Assembly (NCBI GenBank): GCA_026004775.1
Contig: BPJU01000005.1
Span: 186,001 to 250,000 of the forward strand
DNA: 64,000 nt
Reading direction: 5' to 3'
From: Pirellulaceae bacterium
GTDB taxonomy: Bacteria > Planctomycetota > Planctomycetia > Pirellulales > Pirellulaceae
Shown: positions 1-7,786 of the stretch, piece after piece
Position numbering within the stretch: position 1 is the stretch's first letter
How the letters are laid out: every line of letters starts with the position of its first letter
Translations under genes and position numbers: made by a program
Notes under the pieces: generated by a model
The model's input: the letters and a program-made list of their open reading frames with translations, nothing else
What the model was told of the DNA's origin: nothing
Databases searched by the model: none

Positions 1-1061
1 GCTGCCGGGCCACCGGGTGCCGAGCCGCTTTCGATGACGTCCGGATAGAGTGTCCCTTGAGCCAGGAAGCGGGCGTCGGGGATCCGGCGTGCTTCTTCCC
101 GAAAACATTCGATAAACTCACGGCCGATGATACGGCGTTTTTCTTGCGGATCCGTCACGCCGGCCAATGCCGACAGGAACCGTTCTTCGGCTTCTACGAC
201 ATGCAGGTCGGTTTGAAAGTGCGACGAGAACTGTTCGACCACCATCTGCTGTTCGTTCTTGCGCAGCAGGCCGTTGTTGACGAGGATGCAGGAGAGTTGC
301 GAGCCGACGGCACGGTACAGCAGGGCAGCGGTAACCGACGAATCCACTCCGCCGGATAGCCCGCAGATGACCCGGCTGTGTCCGACGCGCTGGCGAATTG
401 CCTGAATCGTCTGCTCAGCGAAATCCGACAGCAACCACGTACCGTGGCAACCGCAGATGTGCATCAGGAAATTGCGGAGGATATGCGAGCCTCGGGGCGT
501 GTGGCTGACTTCCGGATGGAATTGCAACCCGAAGACCGGCAACTGCCGATGCGCCACGGCAGCGATGGGGCACGTTTCGGTATGCGCCAGGGGGATGAAC
601 TGGTCGGAGACACGAACGACCTGGTCCCCGTGGCTCATCCACACCTCCAATTCTTGCGGCAGGCCGTTCCAAAGGGGATGGTTGTCGTGCAAGTGGCAGA
701 CGGCTCGGCCGTATTCACGAGCCGGGGCGCTGCGAACCTGGCCCCCCAGCAGGGAACAGGCCAGTTGCATCCCGTAGCAGATCCCCAACACCGGAATCCC
801 CAGTTGAAACAGCCGCTCGTCACAACGCGGGGCTCCGGGTTGGTAGACGCTGGCCGGGCCGCCGGACAGGATCAAGCCTCGGGGCGCACGCTGGCGGATC
901 TCTTCGGCCGAAATATCGTGCCGCACGATTTGACAAAAAACGTGCTGCTCTCGAACCCGCCGCGCAATGAGCTGCGCATACTGGGAGCCGAAGTCCAACA
1001 CCAGCACCAGTTCGTCCTTGACGTCGCTGGAGGCGGGTGGAATGGTCGGCCTGCCTCCCAT
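1..1061 (-). CDS. guaA: GMP synthase (glutamine-hydrolysing), 5' part
   Basis: GMP synthase converts XMP, ATP and glutamine to GMP in the cytoplasm. The start at 1061 is preceded by a strong AAAGGAGG ribosome binding site. Translation shows the class I amidotransferase domain first: SGGPAS near residues 66-71 and the GICYGMQ nucleophile elbow with Cys95. The ATP-pyrophosphatase P-loop SGGVDSS follows near residue 237, and the family motif QGTLYPDV lies close to the window edge. About 353 of roughly 520 expected codons are present; the gene runs off position 1, so its 3' end is not seen. It is divergent from surE across about 200 bases. Two guaB copies lie 14 kb away, so both steps from IMP to GMP are encoded in this window. 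Confidence 0.96.
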   Translation of the reverse strand, partial: MGGRPTIPPASSDVKDELVLVLDFGSQYAQLIARRVREQHVFCQIVRHDISAEEIRQRAPRGLILSGGPASVYQPGAPRCDERLFQLGIPVLGICYGMQLACSLLGGQVRSAPAREYGRAVCHLHDNHPLWNGLPQELEVWMSHGDQVVRVSDQFIPLAHTETCPIAAVAHRQLPVFGLQFHPEVSHTPRGSHILRNFLMHICGCHGTWLLSDFAEQTIQAIRQRVGHSRVICGLSGGVDSSVTAALLYRAVGSQLSCILVNNGLLRKNEQQMVVEQFSSHFQTDLHVVEAEERFLSALAGVTDPQEKRRIIGREFIECFREEARRIPDARFLAQGTLYPDVIESGSAPGGPA

Positions 1062-1269
1062 GAAGTTTCTCCTCCTTTCACGTGCATTCCGTACCGAGTC
1101 AACCGCGCGGCGCCCGGCACGTTTTTCTGTCCCTCGGTAAAACCCTTTATTATACCGCCTGAAGGGTGCCAGAGCACGAGGGACTGTCCCCAGGTGCGCC
1201 TTGGCCTGATATTGGACCTTTCGGAAGTCCTGCTGAGCAGCATTGGCGGTTGGTGGAGTAGCATCCCAC

Positions 1270-2061
1270 ATGAAGATTCTCTTGACCAATGACGACGGCT
1301 TTTACGCGCCGGGATTGGCGGCCATCGAGCAGGAGCTACGCAAGATGGGGGACGTGTACGTGGTGGCTCCGGCGGTCGAGCAAAGCGGTGTGGGACATTC
1401 CATCACGTTCCTACGACCGCTGGTGTGCAAAGAGGTTTACGAAGGGGATCGGCGGCGAGGGTGGGCTGTGGAGGGGAGTCCAGCCGACTGCGTGAAGTTG
1501 GGGATCTTCGAGTTCATTCCCGAGAAACCCGACTTGGTGGTAAGCGGCATCAACGGTGGCTTGAACGCGGGCATCAACGTGCTGTACTCGGGCACTGTGG
1601 CGGCAGCGATCGAGGGGGCGTTCTTTGGGATCACGAGTGTGGCCGTTTCGCTGGAATTCGACGAACACGCCGATTACGCCCAGGCGGCCCGCATGGCCTG
1701 TAGCATTATTCGCCAGATTCTCGCCCAAAAAGGCCCCGAACCTCAGCTATATAATATGAATATTCCGACCGCAGCACTGATCAAATTCCGGGGTGTGAAA
1801 GTAGTGCCGATGGGCGTGGAGCGGTACGGAGAGCATTTTATCAAGCGGCAGGATCCTCGAGGCCGCACCTACTATTGGGCCACCGGAGACCCGCCCCCTC
1901 GGCGCACCGAATGGGAAACCGACCTGGTGGCACTACTGGATGGTTTCGTCACCATCACCCCTCTCCAGTTCGATCTGACCCGTTGGAGCGTGCTGCGGCA
2001 AATGCAACAGTGGAGTTTTGATTGGGAGGACGTCGCATCCGAGCAGCGCGGAACGAATTAA
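1270..2061 (+). CDS. surE: 5'/3'-nucleotidase SurE
   Basis: SurE is a metal-dependent nucleotidase/exopolyphosphatase that dephosphorylates nucleoside monophosphates. I chose the ATG at 1270 because the protein then begins [10 protein letters not shown], the usual SurE N-terminus carrying the metal-binding Asp pair at residues 8-9; the open frame extends upstream but adds only non-conserved residues. Further family motifs are SGVGHSIT around residue 40 and SGINGGLN around residue 95. The length of 263 residues is normal. ettA starts 48 bases downstream on the same strand, so the two may be co-transcribed. No promoter was identified. Confidence 0.94.
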   Translation: MKILLTNDDGFYAPGLAAIEQELRKMGDVYVVAPAVEQSGVGHSITFLRPLVCKEVYEGDRRRGWAVEGSPADCVKLGIFEFIPEKPDLVVSGINGGLNAGINVLYSGTVAAAIEGAFFGITSVAVSLEFDEHADYAQAARMACSIIRQILAQKGPEPQLYNMNIPTAALIKFRGVKVVPMGVERYGEHFIKRQDPRGRTYYWATGDPPPRRTEWETDLVALLDGFVTITPLQFDLTRWSVLRQMQQWSFDWEDVASEQRGTN

Positions 2062-2109
2062 GATTCTGCGACGGCGAACTACGCAGCTTTATCCGGACAA
2101 GATGCCAGT

Positions 2110-3783
2110 ATGAACCGACAATATATTTTCACCATCGAAGGTCTTACCAAGAAATACGGCACGCGCGAGATTCTCAAGAACATCTGGCTCGCTTTCTTCC
2201 CGGGAGCCAAGATCGGCGTCCTGGGTCGCAATGGAGCCGGTAAATCCACGTTGCTGCGGATCATGGCCGGCTGGGACAAGGAGTACGACGGTCAAGCCAG
2301 GCTGACCGACGGTTTCACGTCTGGCTATTTGCCCCAGGAACCGCAGTTGGATCCGAGCCTGGACGTGTGGGGCAATCTCCAACAAGCCGTCGCCCCGCGT
2401 CGGAAGCTGGTTGAGCGCTACAACGAAATCGCGGCTCGGCTGTCTGAACCGCTGGACGAAGAGCAGATGCAGAAGTTGTGCGACGAGATGGCCCGGCTCC
2501 AAGACCAGATCGAAGCCCAGCAAGCCTGGGAGATCGACCGGCAATTGGAAATCGCCATGGCGGTGATGAACCTACCGCCGCCCGATGCCGACGTGACAAA
2601 ACTCTCCGGGGGTGAGAAGCGCCGCGTGGCGCTGTGCAAACTACTTTTGTCGCGGCCGGATTTGTTGCTGCTCGACGAACCAACCAATCACCTGGACGCC
2701 GATGCGGTAGCGTGGCTGGAGCGGCATTTGGCGGAGTATCCGGGAACGGTGGTAGCTGTCACACATGACCGGTATTTCTTGGACAACGTCGCTCAATGGA
2801 TTCTGGAGATCGACCGAGGGCAGGGCATTCCCTGGCAGGGCAACTATTCTTCCTGGCTGGAACAGAAGCGGCAGCGGTTGGAGCGCGAGGAAAAACAGGC
2901 GGTGGCGCGCATGCGCACCTTGCAACGAGAACTGGAATGGGTCCGCATGGCCCCTCGAGCACGCCAGGCCAAAAGCAAGGCACGCCTAAAAGCCTACCAG
3001 CAGTTGGCCAGCCAGCCGTTTGAAGAGCGACTCGACGAATTGGAAATTCAGATCCCACCCGGCAAACCCTTGGGAGAACTGGTAATCGAAGCCGTGAACA
3101 TCCGTAAGGCGTATGGGGACCGAGTTCTCATCGACAACCTGAGCTTCCGAGTGCCGGCCGGTGCCATCGTGGGCATTATTGGTCCGAACGGAGCGGGAAA
3201 AACGACGCTGTTTCGAATGATCATCGGCACGGAACAACCCGATGCCGGCCAGATCCGCCTGGGGCCGACGGTCGAACTGGGTTACGTCGACCAAACCCGA
3301 GAAGCACTCGATCCGTCCAAAACCGTTTACGAAGAGATTTCCGGGGGGCATGAATGGCTGGAGATGGGAGGCCGCCGAGTCAATGCCCGAGCGTACGTAT
3401 CGCGGTTTAATTTCCGCGGCCCGGACCAGGAGAAAAAAGTGGGGGATTTGTCCGGCGGCGAGCGGAATCGAGTGCATTTGGCCAAGCTGCTGCGGCGCGG
3501 CTGCAACGTGTTGTTGCTCGACGAGCCCACCAACGATTTGGATGTCGACACGCTCCGCGCCCTGGAAGACGCCATCCTCAACTTCGCCGGGTCAGTGCTG
3601 GTCATCAGCCACGACCGCTGGTTCCTGGACCGTGTCGCCACACATATCCTGGCGTTCGAAGGGGATGGGTACGTCCATTGGTGTGAGGGCAATTATCAGA
3701 CCTATGAACAGCAGCGGCGCGAGCGGTTGGGAATCGCAGCCGATGAACCTCGCCGGTTCCGCTACAAGCGTCTCACCGGGTAA
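2110..3783 (+). CDS. ettA: Energy-dependent translational throttle protein EttA (ABC-F ATPase)
   Basis: EttA is a soluble ABC-F ATPase that binds the ribosomal E site and gates entry of the first elongation cycle according to the ATP/ADP ratio. Two ABC cassettes are visible: Walker A GRNGAGKST near residue 39, signature LSGGE near 165 and Walker B LLLLDEPTN near 186; then Walker A GPNGAGKTT near 358, signature LSGGE near 447 and a second Walker B with DEPTNDLD. The linker between the cassettes holds the WLEQKRQR arm typical of EttA, and there is no membrane segment. At 557 residues it is almost the length of the E. coli protein, and the N-terminal FFPGAKIGVLG block is characteristic of EttA rather than Uup. 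Confidence 0.93.
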   Translation: MNRQYIFTIEGLTKKYGTREILKNIWLAFFPGAKIGVLGRNGAGKSTLLRIMAGWDKEYDGQARLTDGFTSGYLPQEPQLDPSLDVWGNLQQAVAPRRKLVERYNEIAARLSEPLDEEQMQKLCDEMARLQDQIEAQQAWEIDRQLEIAMAVMNLPPPDADVTKLSGGEKRRVALCKLLLSRPDLLLLDEPTNHLDADAVAWLERHLAEYPGTVVAVTHDRYFLDNVAQWILEIDRGQGIPWQGNYSSWLEQKRQRLEREEKQAVARMRTLQRELEWVRMAPRARQAKSKARLKAYQQLASQPFEERLDELEIQIPPGKPLGELVIEAVNIRKAYGDRVLIDNLSFRVPAGAIVGIIGPNGAGKTTLFRMIIGTEQPDAGQIRLGPTVELGYVDQTREALDPSKTVYEEISGGHEWLEMGGRRVNARAYVSRFNFRGPDQEKKVGDLSGGERNRVHLAKLLRRGCNVLLLDEPTNDLDVDTLRALEDAILNFAGSVLVISHDRWFLDRVATHILAFEGDGYVHWCEGNYQTYEQQRRERLGIAADEPRRFRYKRLTG

Positions 3784-4426
3784 TCAGCCTTATGGCGGTC
3801 CGCCAGCGGTCACGCCCCCCAATCCCTGTTGGTGACTGGTGAAAGCTGACGCATCCCCCTTTTTTCCACCGAACGCGAGTGGAGCCCCGTACGGCATGGA
3901 TCACTGAACGGTTCCTCGACAGTCACCCTGAGCCCCTACGAATTTCGACGATCATGCTGGATCGACATCCGAACACGTCACCAATAGCCAGCACTTATCA
4001 CGATCCTCGGGCAAGCCTCGTCTTCCAACACCACTATGTAATGTTTTGCCAAGTTGTGTTTGCAATACACCATATTCCGCAGTAGCCTCGAGGTTCCGTT
4101 TTGTAGTGATCTATAGTCTGATGTGCCGTTGCGGTGTACGGCGCCACACGTTCAGCGCCATCCTCATTTCGTAGCGTCCACGAACACGCCGAACGTCTTC
4201 GCGTTGCTCAGCCGAAGGGCACGTGCAACCTCCATTACCCCCAATCTTTCAAAAAAGTCGGACGTAGTGTGGCCCCCCTATGGTAGGGAAAACAATGCCA
4301 CATAGGTTCTGTTTTTCCGAAAATTTGCTACGCTGCTTGGAACGCCGGCGCTCGATCGGCTGCACGCATCGAGGAGCCGGAGGCAGAGGCACAGGGAATC
4401 TCGCACCATTCAAGGAGGAACCACGG
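3784..4426. other. Gene-poor intergenic stretch
   Basis: About 640 bases after ettA without a convincing gene on either strand. Short open frames exist but lack ribosome binding sites and recognisable protein sequence. I see no terminator or promoter that I would defend. The stretch leads into the transposase-like remnant at 4427. Confidence 0.5.
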
Positions 4427-4660
4427 ATGGCTCGGCTGCGACGCTGCGACGTCGTTTCCAACGGCGAACTGATCCGCATGGTGTGCGGCTCGACCTGCGC
4501 GCGTCAAGAGGCGCTTATCCGGCGAGACCCATCACGAGTGCACGAATGGAAGGAGCGGGGCGGACGCCGGCCCGGTCTGCGCGATGGTGGAAGAGGCGGA
4601 CGCCTGACGGGGAATTATTGGTTCGGAAGTCTTGCGGCGGCTGCTCGCGCAGCCGCCTAG
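4427..4660 (+). pseudogene. Remnant of a REP-associated transposase-like gene (N-terminal fragment)
   Basis: An ATG at 4427 with a very good AAGGAGG site opens a frame whose first 30 or so residues, starting MARLRRCDVVSNGE, resemble the N-terminus of planctomycete transposase-like proteins of the RAYT/TnpA_REP1 group, recalled here from memory. After about residue 36 the sequence turns into Gly/Arg-rich translation with no transposase features, and it ends after 77 codons inside the first of two palindromic repeats. Neither the HUH motif nor the catalytic tyrosine region is present. I read it as the 5' stub of a decayed RAYT whose body was lost. A short functional peptide cannot be excluded given the intact ribosome binding site. 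Confidence 0.5.
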
Positions 4661-4673
4661 CGACTTCCGCTAC
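4625..4673 (+). repeat. REP-like palindromic repeat, copy 1
   Basis: A 49-base element running from GGAAGTC to GACTTCCGCTAC. The outer arms GGAAGTC/GACTTCC are complementary. An inner GC-rich arm GGCGGCTGC pairs with GCAGCCGCC around a four-base loop. It is nearly identical outside the inner stem to the copy at 4696. Confidence 0.8.
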
Positions 4674-4695
4674 GAATGGAATGTTACCCAACGAC

Positions 4696-4744
4696 GGAAG
4701 TCTTACGGCGGACGCTAGCGCGTCCGCCTAGCGACTTCCGCTAC
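4696..4744 (+). repeat. REP-like palindromic repeat, copy 2
   Basis: Second 49-base copy, 22 bases after the first. The outer arms and the trailing CGCTAC are identical, while the inner stem is GGCGGACGC/GCGTCCGCC instead of GGCGGCTGC/GCAGCCGCC. Both arms changed together, so base-pairing was conserved. A truncated GACTTCCGGTAC follows at about 4760. Confidence 0.8.
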
Positions 4745-5066
4745 GGGGGGTGGAAAGGGGTGACTTCCGGTACGAGCCAGCATCCTACGGACCACGATCC
4801 ACCCGATGGTAGCCGAACACGCTCGCCGTTCGCGTTAGACTACGGCGTGTCACTCGCCGGCATTTTTCAGCCGCGAAAGTATTCGCTGCGCCTAACCAAG
4901 CTAACAAGCACCCTCGATCAAGCTCCGCAAAACTCATTCGACTCACGGCCTTGACCTGTCGTCTTACCGAAGGTAGTTGTATTTATAAGCACGCTACGAG
5001 CGACCCTCGTTCGGCTGCCGTTCGCCAGCCAGGTCGCTGTGACGGTCAACAGGAAACGAATAGCTG
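4745..5066. other. Intergenic stretch after the palindromes
   Basis: About 320 bases between the second palindrome and the promoter at 5067. It contains a partial repeat-like GACTTCCGGTAC near 4760 but no supportable gene. Confidence 0.45.
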
Positions 5067-5094
5067 TTGTAATACGTAACGTGTCAACTATCAT
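5067..5094 (+). promoter_or_regulatory. Predicted sigma70-type promoter
   Basis: TTGTAA at 5067-5072 and TATCAT at 5089-5094 are separated by 16 bases. Transcription would start near 5101, about 22 bases before the GTG start of the lysine-rich small protein. Confidence 0.45.
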
Positions 5095-5122
5095 TAGGCA
5101 GCGCTGTTAAGGAGATCCAGCA

Positions 5123-5293
5123 GTGACAATCGTACGAGTCGGCTCCAATCCGAAATACGCGGCCGGTTGGGATCGAGCTTTCGGCAACAAAGCCAAGAAG
5201 TCGGCCACTTCGACCAACTCCACGAAGGCGTCGGCCAAGACCAAGTCGGCCAAAGCCAAGAGCGGCAAGACCGCCAAGTCCGGCAAGAAATAG
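5123..5293 (+). CDS. Lysine/alanine-rich 56-aa protein of unknown function
   Basis: A GTG start at 5123 lies 7-8 bases after AAGGAG and opens a 56-residue protein. The N-terminal third (TIVRVGSNPKYAAGWDRAFG) looks like a compact conserved motif. The remainder is a low-complexity tail rich in Lys, Ala, Ser and Thr, with repeated KSAKAK/KSGK steps reminiscent of histone-H1-like or nucleic-acid-binding tails. I believe short proteins with a similar N-terminus are common in planctomycetes, but that is from memory. The gene has its own plausible promoter at 5067-5094 and stands alone, convergent with efpL. Binding to DNA or RNA is inferred from charge only. Confidence 0.7.
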   Translation: MTIVRVGSNPKYAAGWDRAFGNKAKKSATSTNSTKASAKTKSAKAKSGKTAKSGKK

Positions 5294-5420
5294 TGGAAGA
5301 GAGTGTCGGCGCGGGCAAGCCCCAACCGACCCGGAAAAGAGCTCACGCGCCCACATCGTTTGACAAAACCTTCCAGAAGGTAGCATCCGATTACGACAAA
5401 AGGGGAATGCCGCGCGCCTG

Positions 5421-5984
5421 TTATGCGCGCGAAAGAAACTCGCCGGTTCGCGTATCCACCTTCACCCGTTCACCCGGTTCGATGTATTCGGGAACCTGAA
5501 CCACCAGCCCTGTTTCGAGTGTGGCTGGTTTCGTACGCGCTGTAGCCGAGTTGCCCCGCACTCCGGGCTCCGTCTCCTTGACCACCAATTCCACAGCAAC
5601 CGGCAATTGCAGGCCGACGCACTCTCCGTTGTAGAGAATGGCGTAAAGACCATCGAGTGACTCGGTGAGAAACGCCAGTTCTCGTTCCACCGATTCCCGC
5701 GCCAGTGCGTACTGGTTGAAGTCGGTCTGATCCAACAAATGGACATGAGTCGGATCGGTGTACATCAGCTTAACCGGCCGCCGTTCGAAATCGGCTTGTG
5801 GTAACTCTTCGGTACCCTTGAGCGTGAAATCGACCTTTTGGCGTGTGAGCAGATTGCGTCCGCGGAATTTATAGAGCGTTGACGCGCCACGCGCCGACGG
5901 GGTTTGCACGTGTACCGACTCGATCAGCACCGGCACCCCATCGTGGTCGACAATAGCCCCCGGTTTGATCTCCTTGGCATGCAT
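5421..5984 (-). CDS. efpL: Elongation factor P-like protein (EfpL/YeiP type)
   Basis: EF-P-family proteins bind between the ribosomal P and E sites and relieve stalling at difficult peptide bonds. The KOW-like N-terminal domain carries TPSARGASTLYK, which matches the extended loop of EfpL/YeiP (SPTARGAATLYK in E. coli) rather than the shorter lysine-tipped loop of canonical EF-P. The C-terminal OB domain has the family block KPATLETGLVVQVPEYI. I prefer the ATG at 5984 because GAAGG sits nine bases upstream; the GTG two codons earlier is too close to it. Length is 187 residues. The gene follows the acidic protein gene (ends 5996) on the same strand with an 11-base gap, indicating an operon. 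Confidence 0.88.
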   Translation of the reverse strand: MHAKEIKPGAIVDHDGVPVLIESVHVQTPSARGASTLYKFRGRNLLTRQKVDFTLKGTEELPQADFERRPVKLMYTDPTHVHLLDQTDFNQYALARESVERELAFLTESLDGLYAILYNGECVGLQLPVAVELVVKETEPGVRGNSATARTKPATLETGLVVQVPEYIEPGERVKVDTRTGEFLSRA

Positions 5985-5995
5985 ATCCACAACCT

Positions 5996-6487
5996 TCAGA
6001 GAAACTCGGCAGCCTGAGGATCGACGATCACCCCGCCGGTATACTCAGCCAGCTTCGCCAGCAGAGTCAACAGCCCGCCCGGATCAAGCCTCTCCAGCTC
6101 GTCGTACTCTTCTTCGTCGTCCGGTACGACATGCTCGAAATGGAACACCTCGAAACGGGCATCGCTCTGCCGGAGCAGTTCCAGCTTGTGTTTGGCTTGA
6201 GCTGACGCGGCAGTCCGTTCCAGGTCCTCAATCAATTCATGCTTCTCGGCGTCGATGTCTTCGCCTCTACAGTAGACCACATCCAACCCGGCAAAGTCGG
6301 CCGGCGCAAGGAGCGTCAATGACTCGAAGTAACCTTGCTGGTCTCCCACCGCCTCCACCAACTCGAACCGCTCTCCCAAAGACCGCACCAGCCGCTTTAA
6401 GTCGGCTGTCTTTGGCCGCTTCTTCTCGCGGAAGAAGACGAAATACGTTTCACGCCAAAAGTAGTCCGTCCGTTCGAAAAGCGACAT
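5996..6487 (-). CDS. Acidic 163-aa protein of unknown function, upstream of efpL
   Basis: The ATG at 6487 follows an AGGGGAAAAAGG ribosome binding site. The protein is soluble, with no signal peptide or membrane segment. It begins MSLFERTDYFWRETYFVFF, contains an acidic patch DDEEEYDE near residue 123 and ends in a short leucine-rich stretch. I do not recognise a domain. Its stop lies 11 bases before the efpL start, so the two are almost certainly co-transcribed, which suggests but does not show a link to translation. Confidence 0.75.
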   Translation of the reverse strand: MSLFERTDYFWRETYFVFFREKKRPKTADLKRLVRSLGERFELVEAVGDQQGYFESLTLLAPADFAGLDVVYCRGEDIDAEKHELIEDLERTAASAQAKHKLELLRQSDARFEVFHFEHVVPDDEEEYDELERLDPGGLLTLLAKLAEYTGGVIVDPQAAEFL

Positions 6488-6646
6488 CCTTTTTCCCCTG
6501 GCACCGGAGAAGCGCTTCTTGGTGCGCCACTTGTCGGTCGCATTCTGATCCTGTTGCATCCGCCCCCGCTCGCCGGGCGGGCGGCCCTCTAGACTATATT
6601 GTAAAAGGGCGAGCCGACGGCTGTCACCAATCCAGGGGAGTACCGT

Positions 6647-7465
6647 ATGGAAATCACACCAGTCGGTTTTATGGGGGCTGGTCAAATGGCCCGAGCGCTG
6701 GCGGCGGGGATATTCCGCGCTGGCGTCGTATCGGCCGACGCCATCTTCGCATACGATCCAGCCGAGACAGCGACAGAGGCATTTGCCAAGGCCATTCCGG
6801 GAAGCCGTATCCTGCCGTCGCCGGAGCGTTTGGCGGCCGAATGCCGCTCGATCGTGCTGGCCGTCAAACCGCAACACGCCCAACCCGCCTGTCGCTCCCT
6901 GGCACCGTACTTGGCCGACCAGTTGATCATCTCCGTAATGGCCGGGATCCGTTTGTCCCAGATGGCCGAGTGGCTCGGAACCAGGCGGCTGGTTCGAGTC
7001 ATGCCCAATACGCCGTGCCTGGTAAGCAAAGGGGCCAGCGCTTTTGCAACCGATGTGCAAGTCGACGACGGCGAAATCCAGTGGGTGGAACGATTGCTCC
7101 GTTCGGTCGGCTACACCGTTTCCTTGCCGGAACCGCTACTGGACGCCGTCACCGGCCTTTCCGGCTCGGGGCCGGCATTTGTCGCCGTCTTTCTGGAAGC
7201 TCTAGCCGACGGTGGTGTCCGCGCCGGCCTGCCGCGAACGGTGGCCTGGCAACTGGCCGTGCACACGGTACGCGGAACGGCTGAGCTGTTGTTGCAAAGC
7301 GGCCAGCACCCAGCGACTCTCAAAGATCAAGTAGCAAGCCCCGCCGGCACGACGATCGCCGGCTTAGCCGTGATTGAGCGAAGCGCCGTACGCGGCGCGA
7401 TCCTCGACGCAGTGATGGCAGCGGCGGAACGAGCCGCACAGTTGGGGCGCGAAAGTTCAGCTTGA
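6647..7465 (+). CDS. proC: Pyrroline-5-carboxylate reductase
   Basis: Catalyses the last step of proline synthesis, NAD(P)H-dependent reduction of 1-pyrroline-5-carboxylate. The N-terminal Rossmann fold has GFMGAGQMA at residues 8-16, followed by AVKPQ near 77 and MPNTPCLV near 119. The dimerisation domain carries the family signature with SGSGPAFV near 177 and DQVASPAGTT near 229. At 272 residues it is full length. An AGGGGAG ribosome binding site precedes the ATG. It is divergent from the acidic protein gene at 6487, so the 160-base gap should hold promoters for both. Confidence 0.95.
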   Translation: MEITPVGFMGAGQMARALAAGIFRAGVVSADAIFAYDPAETATEAFAKAIPGSRILPSPERLAAECRSIVLAVKPQHAQPACRSLAPYLADQLIISVMAGIRLSQMAEWLGTRRLVRVMPNTPCLVSKGASAFATDVQVDDGEIQWVERLLRSVGYTVSLPEPLLDAVTGLSGSGPAFVAVFLEALADGGVRAGLPRTVAWQLAVHTVRGTAELLLQSGQHPATLKDQVASPAGTTIAGLAVIERSAVRGAILDAVMAAAERAAQLGRESSA

Positions 7466-7786
7466 TCCCGCAAGCCAAGCGCGTGCCGGCTTCTTGCCAC
7501 AACCGCCTCTCCTTCCCCCATTCCCACATCCTCCGGCCGGTCGCAGTTTCTACAAATTTGCTCGACTCCGCTTTCCCCGGCTGTCAGGCCTTGCTGATTA
7601 CCCCGTCTTTCAACGCGGTGCGTTCTAATGTGGCTGTACAATCCACCGCCTCTCGGTCGATATTGTCTCTGAAATAGCCCCAATGGTTATTGCACTCACC
7701 CATTTTCCGCCAATAACGGTGACATAAGACCGCATAAAAAGCACGCCGCCCATTTCCGCTGCGACTTACGGTACAAAAACTGGACA
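7466..7786. other. Intergenic stretch
   Basis: About 320 bases between proC and the outer-membrane efflux gene. No gene, repeat or hairpin with a T-run is visible. Because the start of the next gene is uncertain, part of this may be its leader. Confidence 0.4.

Noticed and set aside
378-1292. Long plus-strand frame opposite guaA
   Set aside because: It is the antisense of the guaA coding frame, which has all the catalytic motifs.
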